Shown one piece after another: positions 1-8,188 of a stretch of DNA of 47,767 nucleotides (within the stretch, counting starts at the first letter, position 1; each line of letters opens with the position of its first letter). The notes under the pieces were generated by a model. It made no database searches. It was given only the letters and a program-made list of their open reading frames with translations, and was not told the DNA's origin. Source of the DNA: Candidatus Merdivicinus excrementipullorum (lineage in GTDB: Bacteria; Bacillota; Clostridia; Oscillospirales; Ruminococcaceae); NCBI GenBank assembly GCA_018716725.1, contig DVJP01000072.1, positions 1 to 47,767 of the forward strand, read 5' to 3'. The translations under genes and the position numbers were made by a program.

Positions 1-2
1 GG

Positions 3-89
3 CGGCACCTGTATAACGCGATGAGGCATCAGGGGTATCATGGTACTTCTGTAAACCGCAGCCCGGCCGCAGTGAAGGCGGGGAGATGA
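3..89 (+). CDS. 3' end of an unrecognised gene of the integrative element (partial)
   Basis: The window opens inside a reading frame that runs without a stop from base 3 to a TGA at 87-89, giving 28 residues rich in Arg, His and Gly (ending AAVKAGR). The start is outside the window. The peptide is too short to assign; its position before the DUF6870-like gene and the recombinases suggests an accessory gene of the same mobile element. It could also be a chance open frame. Confidence 0.35.
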   Translation, partial: RHLYNAMRHQGYHGTSVNRSPAAVKAGR

Positions 90-208
90 AATTTCTATGG
101 ACCTGTTCGCCCCAGGCACTGGGAGAGACATAAAAACTAAATTTACTGTATATAATTGTTGCTTCTGGCAAAAATTCTACTAGAGGCAATCGAAAGGTGG
201 TAACCATA

Positions 209-466
209 ATGGAAGAATATAGTGCAGAAAAATTAAGTGAAATGCAGAATGTGGACATTCGTACAGTTAACAAAGACGACTTGGTTGATCTGAATAGCGT
301 TCAAATTGATGGAACCCTTCCTATACCGGAACGTGTCAACTCGTTTATCCAGCAAATTAAAAATCCATATTGCTTTCGGATTGGAGATGTTGCCGTAAAA
401 GTGGTGTACAAAGAAGATGGGCCGACGTTCCAGCAGAATATTGAGGATGCGCTACGAACTGTTTGA
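209..466 (+). CDS. Small conserved protein, DUF6870-like
   Basis: An 85-aa acidic soluble protein with no membrane segment. It contains VDIRTVNKDDLVDL near the N-terminus and FIQQIKNPYCFRIGDVAVKV in the C-terminal half. I associate this pattern with the DUF6870 family, often found beside large serine recombinases in clostridial integrative elements; the family name is from memory. A GTG at 197 lies in the same frame, but the AGGTGG sequence at 195-200 is well placed to be the ribosome binding site for ATG 209, so 209 is chosen. Function is unknown; a role in element maintenance or recombination control is only suggested by its position just upstream of three recombinase genes. Confidence 0.6.
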   Translation: MEEYSAEKLSEMQNVDIRTVNKDDLVDLNSVQIDGTLPIPERVNSFIQQIKNPYCFRIGDVAVKVVYKEDGPTFQQNIEDALRTV

Positions 467-601
467 AGCAGGGAATGTATGGAATTTTAGAAAAAAGGTA
501 GATATTCGTTCTGCAATATGCTACAATATATATGGACTAAATCACATACTCACCCTGATACAAAAATCGTATACCGAAAATTTGTAGAGGAGTGAGTTAT
601 C

Positions 602-2254
602 GTGAATCAAATCGCAGAACAGTATCGTGCTGCGGTCTATGTTCGTTTATCTAAAGAGGATATGCTTGCGCTCTCCGGCAAAAAAGCGGAGAGCGACAGC
701 ATTTTCAATCAGAAGGAGTATATTTTTGATTGGATTAAGAACAAAACGGACATTCAAATAGTTTCCGTTCGAGTAGACGATGGGTATACTGGGACAAATT
801 TTGACCGACCTAGTTTCCAGATGATGATGGAAGACATCAAATCAGGAAAGATCAATTGCGTCATTGTCAAAGATTTGTCCCGTTTCGGCAGAGAATATAT
901 CAATGCCGGAAAGTATATTGATCGTCTATTTCCTTTTTATGGCGTCAGGCTAATTGCCATTAACGATGGAATTGATACTATCACAAAAGATCCATCAGAT
1001 AATCTAAATATCACCCTAAAAAACCTAATTAACGACAACTACTGTCGGGATATTTCCATGAAAATACGCAGCCATTTGGAAATCAAGAGAAAGAATGGAG
1101 AATATACAGGCTCTTTTGCTCCCTATGGCTACCGAAAGTCGGAGGAGGATCATAATCGCCTTGAAATTGATGAATATGCGGCAAGTGTAGTTCAGGATAT
1201 ATTCCACTGGAAGTTAGAAGGGATAAGTGCCGATCACATTGCCAAACGCTTAATTGAACAAGGCGTACCATCTCCCATGGAATACAAGCGAAGCCAAGGA
1301 GAAAACTTCAAAACAGGATTTGAAACCGGCAAAAAAATAAGTTGGACGCCTGTTGCAGTCCGACGGATCTTGACTAATCCTGTCTATATTGGAACACTGA
1401 TCCAAGGAATTCGAACAAGGCCCAATTATAAAATTAAAACGGTAGTTGTGAATGATGAGGAGAAATGGAGTAAAGTTGAAAATAACCATGACCCTATCGT
1501 TTCTAAGAAAACCTTTAACCTGGTACAGCGCCTTCTTTTGCTGGATACTCGGACATCTCCTAGTCAAGCCAAGGTTTTCCCTCTTGCAGGACTAGTTGTC
1601 TGTGGCGATTGTGAAAGCCCTATGGTCCGGATTACAGTTCCGTGTGGAGAAAAGAAGTATTACTATTATGTCTGCGATGGTAATCGAAAGAAACAAGGCT
1701 GTTCCAGCCATCGGATTTCGGAAAAGATACTTCTCGACTCTGTTTTAGCAGTTCTTCAAGAGCACATTCATCTGATTTTCCAAATGGAAGCCTGCCTAAA
1801 AGACATCCAGAATACGCCCCTGCAGAAAATTCATACAAAAAAGCTACAGGAACGTATGCAAAGAGTGGAAGAAGAAATGGATCGCTACCGCCGGCTAAAA
1901 ATCTCTCTGTATGAGGACATGCAAGATGGGCTAATTTCTAAAGATGACTATAAAGATATCAGGGACCAATATGACCAACGGATCCGAGAAGCGCAGACAG
2001 CGCATACCCAGTTACAAAAGGAACTAGATATGGATTTGAACAGCCAGTCAAAGCCACATGAGTGGATAGAGGAGTTTCTGGAGCATCAGGACCTTCAGGA
2101 ACTTAACCGTATTGTTGCTGTACAATGTATTGAACAAGTCCGCGTTTATGAAGGAAAAAAGTTGGAAGTTATTTTTGCACATTCCCAAGATTTCAATAAT
2201 CTCATGGAACAAATCCAGCTCTATCAAAATGAATTCAATGCGGAGGTGGTATAA
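602..2254 (+). CDS. Large serine recombinase 1 of three
   Basis: A 550-aa site-specific recombinase. The N-terminal resolvase domain begins YRAAVYVRLS, with Ser17 as the likely nucleophile, and includes DGYTGTNFDRPSF and VKDLSRFGREY, the conserved Arg-rich active-site segment. A recombinase domain follows (about 150-290), then a zinc ribbon starting CGDC near 340, then a coiled coil of about 400-480. The start is GTG 602, supported by GAGGAG at 587-592; a weak TACAAT at 522-527 may be its -10 box. It is the first of three tandem recombinases, ending directly against the second start codon. The family excises and integrates elements through a two-base crossover without cofactors. Base composition is clearly more AT-rich than the chromosome to the right. 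Confidence 0.93.
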   Translation: MNQIAEQYRAAVYVRLSKEDMLALSGKKAESDSIFNQKEYIFDWIKNKTDIQIVSVRVDDGYTGTNFDRPSFQMMMEDIKSGKINCVIVKDLSRFGREYINAGKYIDRLFPFYGVRLIAINDGIDTITKDPSDNLNITLKNLINDNYCRDISMKIRSHLEIKRKNGEYTGSFAPYGYRKSEEDHNRLEIDEYAASVVQDIFHWKLEGISADHIAKRLIEQGVPSPMEYKRSQGENFKTGFETGKKISWTPVAVRRILTNPVYIGTLIQGIRTRPNYKIKTVVVNDEEKWSKVENNHDPIVSKKTFNLVQRLLLLDTRTSPSQAKVFPLAGLVVCGDCESPMVRITVPCGEKKYYYYVCDGNRKKQGCSSHRISEKILLDSVLAVLQEHIHLIFQMEACLKDIQNTPLQKIHTKKLQERMQRVEEEMDRYRRLKISLYEDMQDGLISKDDYKDIRDQYDQRIREAQTAHTQLQKELDMDLNSQSKPHEWIEEFLEHQDLQELNRIVAVQCIEQVRVYEGKKLEVIFAHSQDFNNLMEQIQLYQNEFNAEVV

Positions 2255-3961
2255 ATGGCAAGAAAGAGCCGAAAAAGCCAGGAGCAGGTAGTTTCACAGG
2301 CATCCGTGCCCTCCCAAAAATCTCAATATCGGGCTGGACTTTATGCTCGAATATCCGTAGAAAATGAACGGAAACGCGAAGCTGATTCAATTGGTACACA
2401 GATCCAATTGCTGAAAGATTTTGTGGAAGAACAGAAGGATATTCAAGTTTTTGATCTGTATGTGGACGACGATATTACAGGTACAGATTTTTCGCGGCCT
2501 GAGTTTTCCCGAATGATGAATGATGCCCGCGACGGCAAAATAAACTGCATTATCGTTAAGGATTTGTCGCGTTTTGGAAGAAATCTCCTGGAAACAGGCG
2601 AATATATTGAAATGGTATTCCCTTTTTTGGGCCTCCGATTTATTTCAATCTTGGATCGCTTTGATTCTCTTAATAAACAGGTAGATATTGGTATTCAGGT
2701 AAAGAACATGATAAATGAACTTTATGCCAAAGATACCTCAAAAAAAATCTGTTCAGTAATGCGTTCAATTCAAAAACAGGGGAAATTTGCCGGCGGCAGA
2801 GCACCATATGGTTATAACCTTCACCCGGATGACAAGCATCTATTGATTGCTGATCCCGAAACTGCACCAATTGTCCGAAAAATTTTTGAAATGTATGCAC
2901 AAGGCGAAACGCTGCATGGAATCGCCACGACATTGACCCTTCAAGGGGTGCACTCGCCTGGCCGAAGGCTATACGATATTGGAGTAGCGACGACCGACAA
3001 ATTCAAAAATTCCAAGTGGTACGTACCGACTTTGCGTCGGATACTGTCAGATCCAATTTATTTAGGCTGGATGGTAGGTGGGCGGTATGCGTCCAATTAT
3101 TTTGAAACCGGTGAAAAAGGATGCAAACCTGTTCCCCGGGAACAGTGGATTATTACGAAGGGGACCCATGAGGCAATTATAACGGAAAAACTGTTTTATG
3201 CGGCACAGGATTTGCTAAACCAAAATAAAGAACAGCGAAACTTGGTAATGAATACTAATTCGCAGAGCAGAAAGCAAAGCTTGTTTCAATCTAAATTGCG
3301 TTGCGGAGAATGTGGAAAATCCATGTATTTACGCCGGAGGAAAAATGGCGAACAGGAAAACTGGTGGTATTTCTGTGCACTACACGAACATTATGGCAGT
3401 GATTACTGTAAAAAGAAGGCCATAAAGAAGGAGGAGCTAGAGACATTAGTGTTGAATTTGATAAAGAAACAAATGGCCTTGTTTCTGGATGCCAAAACTC
3501 TAATAACTAAATTGAATAAAACAAGTGGAAGCAAAACAAAGTATCAAATCTTTCAAGAACAAATTAAGTCCAACCAGAAGCAAATGGAACGGTATATTCA
3601 GCTGAAGGCATCCTTGTATAGTGATTTTGCGGAAGGTATTATTTCAGAGGAAGATTATCTTTCTATGGGGCAAGAGTACGCACAGAAGGCAGATGAAATT
3701 CGGATTTTCTTATCAGAACTGGAGAAAGATGCTAAAAAGTATGCGCCACAGTATATTGGTGGTGAACACTGGACCCAAATGGTAGAACAGTTTATTCACC
3801 AAGACGTTCTGGACGAGAATATGGTCAACGCCTTTATAAAAAAGATCACTCTTCATCATGATGGACAGACTGAAATTGAATTTAACTTCCGGGATGAAAT
3901 TGAAGAAGTTCTGTTGTGGGCTTCTATTCGACAGAAAGAGGCGGAACGGTATGCAGGATAA
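2255..3961 (+). CDS. Large serine recombinase 2 of three
   Basis: A 568-aa protein with the same architecture as its neighbours. A basic tail of about 24 residues precedes YRAGLYARIS (Ser34 as likely nucleophile). DDDITGTDFSRPEF, VKDLSRFGRNL, the recombinase domain and a zinc ribbon (CGECGKSM, about 350) follow, then a coiled-coil C-terminus. ATG 2255 follows the previous stop codon with no gap and has GGAGGTGG at 2242-2249, so translation is probably coupled. Sequence differs throughout from recombinases 1 and 3, so these are diverged paralogues, not recent duplicates. A complex in which two or three recombinases act together, as CcrA/CcrB do in SCCmec, is plausible but not shown. Confidence 0.93.
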   Translation: MARKSRKSQEQVVSQASVPSQKSQYRAGLYARISVENERKREADSIGTQIQLLKDFVEEQKDIQVFDLYVDDDITGTDFSRPEFSRMMNDARDGKINCIIVKDLSRFGRNLLETGEYIEMVFPFLGLRFISILDRFDSLNKQVDIGIQVKNMINELYAKDTSKKICSVMRSIQKQGKFAGGRAPYGYNLHPDDKHLLIADPETAPIVRKIFEMYAQGETLHGIATTLTLQGVHSPGRRLYDIGVATTDKFKNSKWYVPTLRRILSDPIYLGWMVGGRYASNYFETGEKGCKPVPREQWIITKGTHEAIITEKLFYAAQDLLNQNKEQRNLVMNTNSQSRKQSLFQSKLRCGECGKSMYLRRRKNGEQENWWYFCALHEHYGSDYCKKKAIKKEELETLVLNLIKKQMALFLDAKTLITKLNKTSGSKTKYQIFQEQIKSNQKQMERYIQLKASLYSDFAEGIISEEDYLSMGQEYAQKADEIRIFLSELEKDAKKYAPQYIGGEHWTQMVEQFIHQDVLDENMVNAFIKKITLHHDGQTEIEFNFRDEIEEVLLWASIRQKEAERYAG

Positions 3962-5558
3962 AACACTTGCTTTATACATCCGCCTTTCCGATGATGATGA
4001 TGACATAGATAGCCATGAGAAAAAAGAAAGTTATAGTATCACTAATCAACGTGAACTACTAATGGCATACTATCGAAAACATCCGGATTTAGCAAACTAT
4101 AAAGTTGAAGAGTTTTGTGATGACGGCTTTACTGGCACCAATTTCGACCGGCCTCAGTTTCATAGAATGATGGAAGGAGTCCGCGCTAAAACAGTTCACG
4201 CGATACTTGTGAAAGACCTTTCACGATTTGGAAGGGATTATCTGGAAGTAAGTGGCTATTTGGAGTTGGTGCTCCCAATATTTGGAACCCGATTCATCTC
4301 GGTAAATGATCATTTTGATAGCTTTGATTATGTAGGCACAACCGGTGGAATGGAGCTGGCCTTACGCAACCTCATAAACGGGATGTATAGCAAAGATCTT
4401 TCCATGAAACTGCGAAGTTCTTATCAAACTCGATCCAAACGTGGAGAATTCCTAGGCGGGCAAGCATTTTATGGATATAAGATGGACCCCAATCACAAGA
4501 AGAAAATCATAGTGGATGAAAATGTTCGCCACATTGTAGAAATGATTTTTCAAATGTGCATTGACGGTTCTACGACCAGGCAAATCGCCAGTTATCTTAA
4601 CGACCATGAAATACCATCTCCCACAGAATACAAAAAGTTGAATGGAATGTACTATAATGGGACAGTATTGGAGAAGAAAAGCATTTGGCTTGGTTCAACT
4701 ATCCGCAAAATTTTAGCAGACGAGCGTTATACCGGCAAAATGATTTCAGGAACGCGGCAGCGCTTTGGAATACGAGGCACAAAATCACAGGCAGTCCCCA
4801 GAGACCAATGGATTATTGTGGAAGGGACCCATGAACCAATTATCTCAGATGAAACTTTTCAAAAAGCCTCTGCGGCACTAGCATCCAGAATCAGAACTGT
4901 CAACCAAAATACAGCCGGAGTCCGTTCTGAAAATCTTTTTGTTTGCGGATATTGCGGCCGTAAACTATCAAAATCCCAGGGAAAAAATGTCTATTTATAC
5001 TGTCTAAAGGCAAGTTCCTTTTCTGGTACAGAGTGCGAAAACATTCGGGAAAATATGGCAACCCTTCAGAGCAAAACATTGACGATTCTTCAGGCACTCT
5101 CCACACTTATTTTAAATAAAGCAGACTTTATCCGAAAAAACGGTGCTTCTGAAAAAAGCTCTTTGCAAAAGGAAAAAGATCGTTTGGAGAAACGCCGTCG
5201 GCAACTTTCCAATGGCAAACGTGCTTTGTATGAAGAATATCGGGATGGTCATATTTCGAAGGAACGATTTTTAAAATCACAAGCCGAAAATGCTATAGAG
5301 GATGAAACGCTGAAAGAAAAAATTCTATCGATTCAAAATCAGCTTGAAAAATCTTTAGCGGATGAAGCACTTTTACAATCAGTTGGCAAAGACGTTGAAC
5401 AGATCCAAGCATTAACAACGTATGAGCCCAATGTCGTCAAACGGCTGGTAGAGTCCATCCGAGTATATCCAAATGAGCGAATTGAAATCCAATTAAGAAA
5501 CCAAGGTCTTGCACAATTTCTTCAAACAGACAAGCAACAAGCACTTCCCAAGCAGTAA
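3951..5558 (+). CDS. Large serine recombinase 3 of three
   Basis: A 535-aa recombinase starting at ATG 3951, which overlaps the end of recombinase 2 by 11 bases. The frame is open further upstream, but the resolvase domain begins at once after this ATG (LALYIRLS, Ser13 as likely nucleophile), so longer starts are rejected. DDGFTGTNFDRPQF, VKDLSRFGRDY, the recombinase domain, a zinc ribbon starting CGYCGRKL (about 325) and a coiled coil are in order. It is the last gene of the element: a terminator follows at 5561 and the base composition rises to the chromosomal level from about 5605, so the attachment site should lie close downstream. Confidence 0.93.
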   Translation: MQDKTLALYIRLSDDDDDIDSHEKKESYSITNQRELLMAYYRKHPDLANYKVEEFCDDGFTGTNFDRPQFHRMMEGVRAKTVHAILVKDLSRFGRDYLEVSGYLELVLPIFGTRFISVNDHFDSFDYVGTTGGMELALRNLINGMYSKDLSMKLRSSYQTRSKRGEFLGGQAFYGYKMDPNHKKKIIVDENVRHIVEMIFQMCIDGSTTRQIASYLNDHEIPSPTEYKKLNGMYYNGTVLEKKSIWLGSTIRKILADERYTGKMISGTRQRFGIRGTKSQAVPRDQWIIVEGTHEPIISDETFQKASAALASRIRTVNQNTAGVRSENLFVCGYCGRKLSKSQGKNVYLYCLKASSFSGTECENIRENMATLQSKTLTILQALSTLILNKADFIRKNGASEKSSLQKEKDRLEKRRRQLSNGKRALYEEYRDGHISKERFLKSQAENAIEDETLKEKILSIQNQLEKSLADEALLQSVGKDVEQIQALTTYEPNVVKRLVESIRVYPNERIEIQLRNQGLAQFLQTDKQQALPKQ

Positions 5559-5560
5559 AA

Positions 5561-5594
5561 AAATAACTCCCACAGCTTTGTGGGAATTATTTTT
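5561..5594 (+). terminator. Rho-independent terminator after the recombinases
   Basis: TCCCACA (5568-5574) pairs with TGTGGGA (5579-5585) around a GCTT loop. A/T-rich flanks at 5561-5566 and 5587-5592 extend the stem, and the T-rich 3' side completes a standard terminator two bases after the last recombinase stop. Confidence 0.85.
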
Positions 5595-5600
5595 AGTGAT

Positions 5601-5741
5601 AACTTGACACAAGCAGAGGGCTTGATCCTGGGATTGGCGGCCAAGCTCTTTTCCATTGCCGGGCCGGTCATTGTCTACGGCCTGGCCGCCAGCGTCGTCT
5701 ACGGGATCATACTGGTTATTTTCCCCCAGCTGCTGAGATAA
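5601..5741 (+). pseudogene. Tail of a membrane-protein gene at the element boundary
   Basis: An open frame ends in TAA at 5739-5741 and reads LILGLAAKLFSIAGPVIVYG and then LAASVVYGIILVIFPQLLR, a long hydrophobic C-terminal segment. It has no convincing start: it runs back to the recombinase stop codon, and its sequence becomes chromosome-like only from about 5605. It is followed by its own terminator. The simplest reading is the 3' end of a chromosomal gene cut off by insertion of the integrative element. Alternatives are a small membrane protein starting at TTG 5604, or the last gene of the element. I do not recognise the family. Confidence 0.5.
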
Positions 5742-5752
5742 CAAAATAGAAT

Positions 5753-5782
5753 CTGAAAGGCCGCCTGATGGCGGCCTTTCAG
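5753..5782 (+). terminator. Strong hairpin after the gene tail, abutting an IS end
   Basis: CTGAAAGGCCGCC (5753-5765) pairs perfectly with GGCGGCCTTTCAG (5770-5782) around TGAT. It has the stem of a terminator, but the expected long T tract is replaced by the terminal sequence of the IS1182-like remnant, which starts inside the 3' arm. Confidence 0.75.
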
Positions 5783-6300
5783 CCTGTGGAAAAAGAAAGT
5801 ATGGTCTGGCAAATTGCACAAAAGCATAAGGTTTGCTGACGCAGCTTGTAACTGTTCCTGTACTGTGGCGTGTGCCGGATATCCTCAGCTATTTCCAACA
5901 AATTCTGCCATATGTGGCGTATAACGGTTTTCTCACACTTGGCGCTTTGTGTGCACATGGCCCTTGCGGGACAGCCTTTGCACAGATACGACCGGCTCTT
6001 GTACTCCCGGTTTGTTGTGGCATCGTGCAGAATTTTGTATTCCGGGCAGATCATATCGTCAAGGTATTCATCGTAAGCATGGGTGTGCCAGGGATGATTT
6101 CCGCTTTTATTTTTCGGACGTGTATAGGCTGAGGTTAGAATGCGGCTGCTCTCAAAGATCCTTTTGCAAATCCACGGCGTTTTGCAGACACTGTTGGCAG
6201 CAACGATTTTGTGTTGGGGATAGTGCCTGCAAATATTGTCATACAATGGGTCAAAGGCTGCGCTGTCATGAATGTTTCCGGGTATGAAGGGATTCCGATA
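5778..6300 (-). mobile_element. IS1182-family transposase remnant with one terminal repeat
   Basis: Reading leftward, the frame from about 6300 to 5779 gives PGNIHDSAAFDPLYDNICRH, then YTRPKNKSGNHPWH, CPEYKILHDATTNREYKS, a CKGCPARAMC cysteine cluster and VIRHIWQNLLEIAEDIRHTP. These match the middle and zinc-cluster part of IS1182-family DDE transposases. The N-terminal third is missing. After RNSYKLRQQ the sequence jumps to what looks like the extreme C-terminus in another frame, implying an internal deletion. The outer end reads TTCAGCCTGTGGAAAAAG (5778-5795), nearly the same as the end of the IS beginning at 47576, so one terminal inverted repeat survives. The remnant cannot be active. Confidence 0.8.
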
Positions 6301-6319
6301 TTTGTTTGGGCCGGTTCAT
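6266..6319 (-). pseudogene. Truncated gene start: promoter, ribosome site and first codons only
   Basis: ATG 6319 is preceded by AAAGGGGGAG at ideal spacing and by a perfect promoter (6341-6369). The frame reads MNRPKQISESLHTRKHS and stops at 6266, because it runs into the IS1182 remnant. About ten codons are probably original. The rest of the gene was lost or moved when the IS inserted or decayed. A functional 17-residue peptide cannot be excluded. Confidence 0.45.
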
Positions 6320-6340
6320 TTTGACTCCCCCTTTCCCTCT

Positions 6341-6369
6341 ATTATAGCAGGGGAAAGGAGGGCTGTCAA
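6341..6369 (-). promoter_or_regulatory. Perfect-consensus sigma-A promoter without an intact gene
   Basis: On the minus strand, TTGACA (6364-6369) and TATAAT (6341-6346) are exactly 17 bases apart. The -35 box overlaps the amidase stop codon. Transcription would run leftward into the truncated start at 6319 and the IS remnant, and could continue antisense to the element. Confidence 0.8.
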
Positions 6370-7109
6370 AACAGCGGCTCCGTCCCGAAGTAGGCGCAAA
6401 CGGCCCGGTAATAACAGAGGGCCGCCTTTCGGCACCCTTCCTCCGTCCCCAGCAGGGAAACGTCCTCCTGATTGGTCAGAAAGCACTGTTCCGCCAGCAC
6501 AGCCGGGCAGTCCGGGTAGTCCACCATGCCAAAGGACGGCAGGCTCTCCAATTCCGGGTCCGGACTGTCGGTGAGTATTTTTTCATTTCCCTGGTAATAG
6601 GCGTACCGGACGCCGCTGTCCCCCCGGAGAGGGATCCCGGTTTGGGAAATTTCGCCTGCCAGCAGCTTTGCAAAGGAAAGGGCTTCCGCGTGGTATTTCC
6701 TGTCCGGCGGGGGTGGGTACGCCTCAAATCCCCGGGCGGAGGGGTCCTCCGACGAATTGCCGTGGACGCAGAGGAGCAGATCCGCCCCCTTCCGGTTTGC
6801 CAGCCGCCAGCGGCCGTTGATATCCTTGCCCTCCCCGTAATCCCGGCAGAGGATGACCCGGTAATTTTCGTCCTGCCGGAAATAATCCTCCAAATACCGG
6901 ACGGTGGTTTCCGTCAGCTGGGTTTCCACGATGATCCCTTCCGCGCCGGGATCGTTCCCGCCGTGGCCGGCGTCCAGGGCCACGGCAATCCGGGAGTCAA
7001 AAAGCCCCCATTCCTCCATGGCCCATTTGCCGCCGAACCATATGCCGGCCACAAGCAGAGTTAAGACCAATATCCGGCCAACCCGCAGCCTTCTTTTTCC
7101 CTGTTTCAT
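6366..7109 (-). CDS. N-acetylmuramoyl-L-alanine amidase (Amidase_3), membrane-anchored
   Basis: A 247-aa cell-wall hydrolase of the AmiC/CwlD type, which cuts the bond between N-acetylmuramic acid and L-alanine. A basic N-terminus (MKQGKRRLRVGR) leads into one hydrophobic segment (about 13-30), a signal anchor. The catalytic domain has DAGHGGNDPGAEG (first zinc His), LLLCVHGNSS (His of the usual SIHAN motif; here the preceding residue is Val) and AVLAEQCFLTNQED with the catalytic Glu. ATG 7109 is chosen because GGAGGG precedes it; the frame is open for 63 more codons upstream, but those lack a ribosome site. In a spore-former it may act in cortex or septal wall processing. It is transcribed away from the cobW gene's terminator, as a single gene. 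Confidence 0.88.
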   Translation of the reverse strand: MKQGKRRLRVGRILVLTLLVAGIWFGGKWAMEEWGLFDSRIAVALDAGHGGNDPGAEGIIVETQLTETTVRYLEDYFRQDENYRVILCRDYGEGKDINGRWRLANRKGADLLLCVHGNSSEDPSARGFEAYPPPPDRKYHAEALSFAKLLAGEISQTGIPLRGDSGVRYAYYQGNEKILTDSPDPELESLPSFGMVDYPDCPAVLAEQCFLTNQEDVSLLGTEEGCRKAALCYYRAVCAYFGTEPLF

Positions 7110-7131
7110 CCAATCCCTCCACTCTATTAGC

Positions 7132-7161
7132 ATTGTAGCACATTTTCCGGGAAAGTGTCGA
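7132..7161 (-). promoter_or_regulatory. Probable promoter of the amidase gene with a dyad in the spacer
   Basis: On the minus strand, TCGACA (7156-7161) and TACAAT (7132-7137) are 18 bases apart. The spacer contains the palindrome TTTCCGGGAAA (7144-7154), a possible repressor site. Confidence 0.55.
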
Positions 7162-7194
7162 AAGATTTCCTTAAGATTCGGCTTTCCAATGAGA

Positions 7195-7228
7195 AAAAAC
7201 AGCCCCGGCAGAAAAAACTCTGCCGGGG
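7195..7228 (-). terminator. Terminator of the URO-D/cobW operon
   Basis: CCCCGGCAGA (7203-7212) pairs with TCTGCCGGGG (7219-7228). On the minus strand it is followed by a run of T at 7195-7200, giving a standard intrinsic terminator downstream of the CobW gene. Confidence 0.88.
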
Positions 7229-7264
7229 ACTGTATTTTAAAATATAGGCGCAAAGGGAAAGCCG

Positions 7265-8188
7265 TCAGGAAATATCCAGAATATAGGCCGGATACCAAGC
7301 GGCGGCCTCCCGGACGCGTTTGGCTACAGGCATCCCTGCGCCGGAAAGCACCACCAAACGCCCGGCTTTCCCCTCCGGAACCTCCCCCTCATAAGGGGAC
7401 AGGCTCACTACGTTTCCCACGCAGTCGGCCAGATACATTCCCTGGGAGGTCTGGATAAACCCTTTGACCCGGAAGGTGACTTCCGAAAACATTTCAATGA
7501 ATTTTTGCAGGTCATAGGGAGGGATGGATGGGTCAATGGTGACTAAGAGCTTCCGCAGGGTCAAATCAGCCGTCAAAGGCATATCCCCCGCCGGAAGGGC
7601 CTGGGCTTTGGCCAGGGTATCCAGAATCCCGGCGTCCACCGCCCCGAAGGACGTTTGGATCACCGGCATATCCGGCCGCTGGCCCCGGATTAAGGTTAAG
7701 GTTTCCGAAAGCTGCTCTTTGCTGGCCCGGTCGGTTTTATTGACCACCGCCAGGTCGCTGGCGGCCAGCTGCTTTTGGCAGGTGCGGGCGGTGGCGTAAA
7801 GCTTGGGGAATCGCACCGCGTCAATCAGGCAGACAGCCCCCCGGTAGTCAATGTGGGGGAACCGGTCCGTCTGGGAAAAGAGCTTCCGGACGCCGGTGGG
7901 GTCGGAAAGCCCCGAGGCTTCCACTAAAATCACATCCGCCGCAACGTCCGCCGACTGGCGCAGCACCTTTTCAAACTGATCCAGCCGGCAGGAGCAGAAA
8001 ACAGACCCGCCGGAGATTTCCTGAAGGTATGCCCCCAAATCGGCCAAGAGGACGCCGTCCACGCCCTCCTGGCCGAATTCGTTGACAATGAGCTGGATTT
8101 TCTCACCGGCAAAGAGGCGGATAAAATTCTTCAAAAAGGTAGTCTTTCCCGCCCCCAGAAAGCCGGTAATCAGATAAAGGCGGCTCAT
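7265..8188 (-). CDS. CobW/G3E-family P-loop GTPase (metallochaperone-like)
   Basis: A 307-aa G3E GTPase. It has a Walker A GFLGAGKTTFLKNF at about residue 9, NEFGQEGVDG (switch/Walker B region), VEASGLSDP and the guanine-specificity motif NKTD, then a CobW_C-like C-terminal domain. Family members (CobW, HypB, UreG, MeaB relatives) insert metal or cobalamin cofactors into client enzymes. The usual metal-binding GCxCC motif reads SVFCSCR here: two cysteines remain and the usual third is absent. ATG 8188 overlaps the URO-D stop codon as ATGA, which decides the start over ATG 8203 and indicates translational coupling. The client is therefore probably the neighbouring URO-D/thioredoxin protein; this is inferred from context. 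Confidence 0.88.
   Translation of the reverse strand: MSRLYLITGFLGAGKTTFLKNFIRLFAGEKIQLIVNEFGQEGVDGVLLADLGAYLQEISGGSVFCSCRLDQFEKVLRQSADVAADVILVEASGLSDPTGVRKLFSQTDRFPHIDYRGAVCLIDAVRFPKLYATARTCQKQLAASDLAVVNKTDRASKEQLSETLTLIRGQRPDMPVIQTSFGAVDAGILDTLAKAQALPAGDMPLTADLTLRKLLVTIDPSIPPYDLQKFIEMFSEVTFRVKGFIQTSQGMYLADCVGNVVSLSPYEGEVPEGKAGRLVVLSGAGMPVAKRVREAAAWYPAYILDIS

Noticed and set aside
3858-3950. Longer N-terminus for recombinase 3
   Set aside because: The frame is open upstream but overlaps recombinase 2, has no ribosome site, and the resolvase domain starts immediately after ATG 3951.
5833-6287. Plus-strand frames over the IS remnant
   Set aside because: They are antisense to recognisable IS1182 transposase sequence and show no family-like features of their own.
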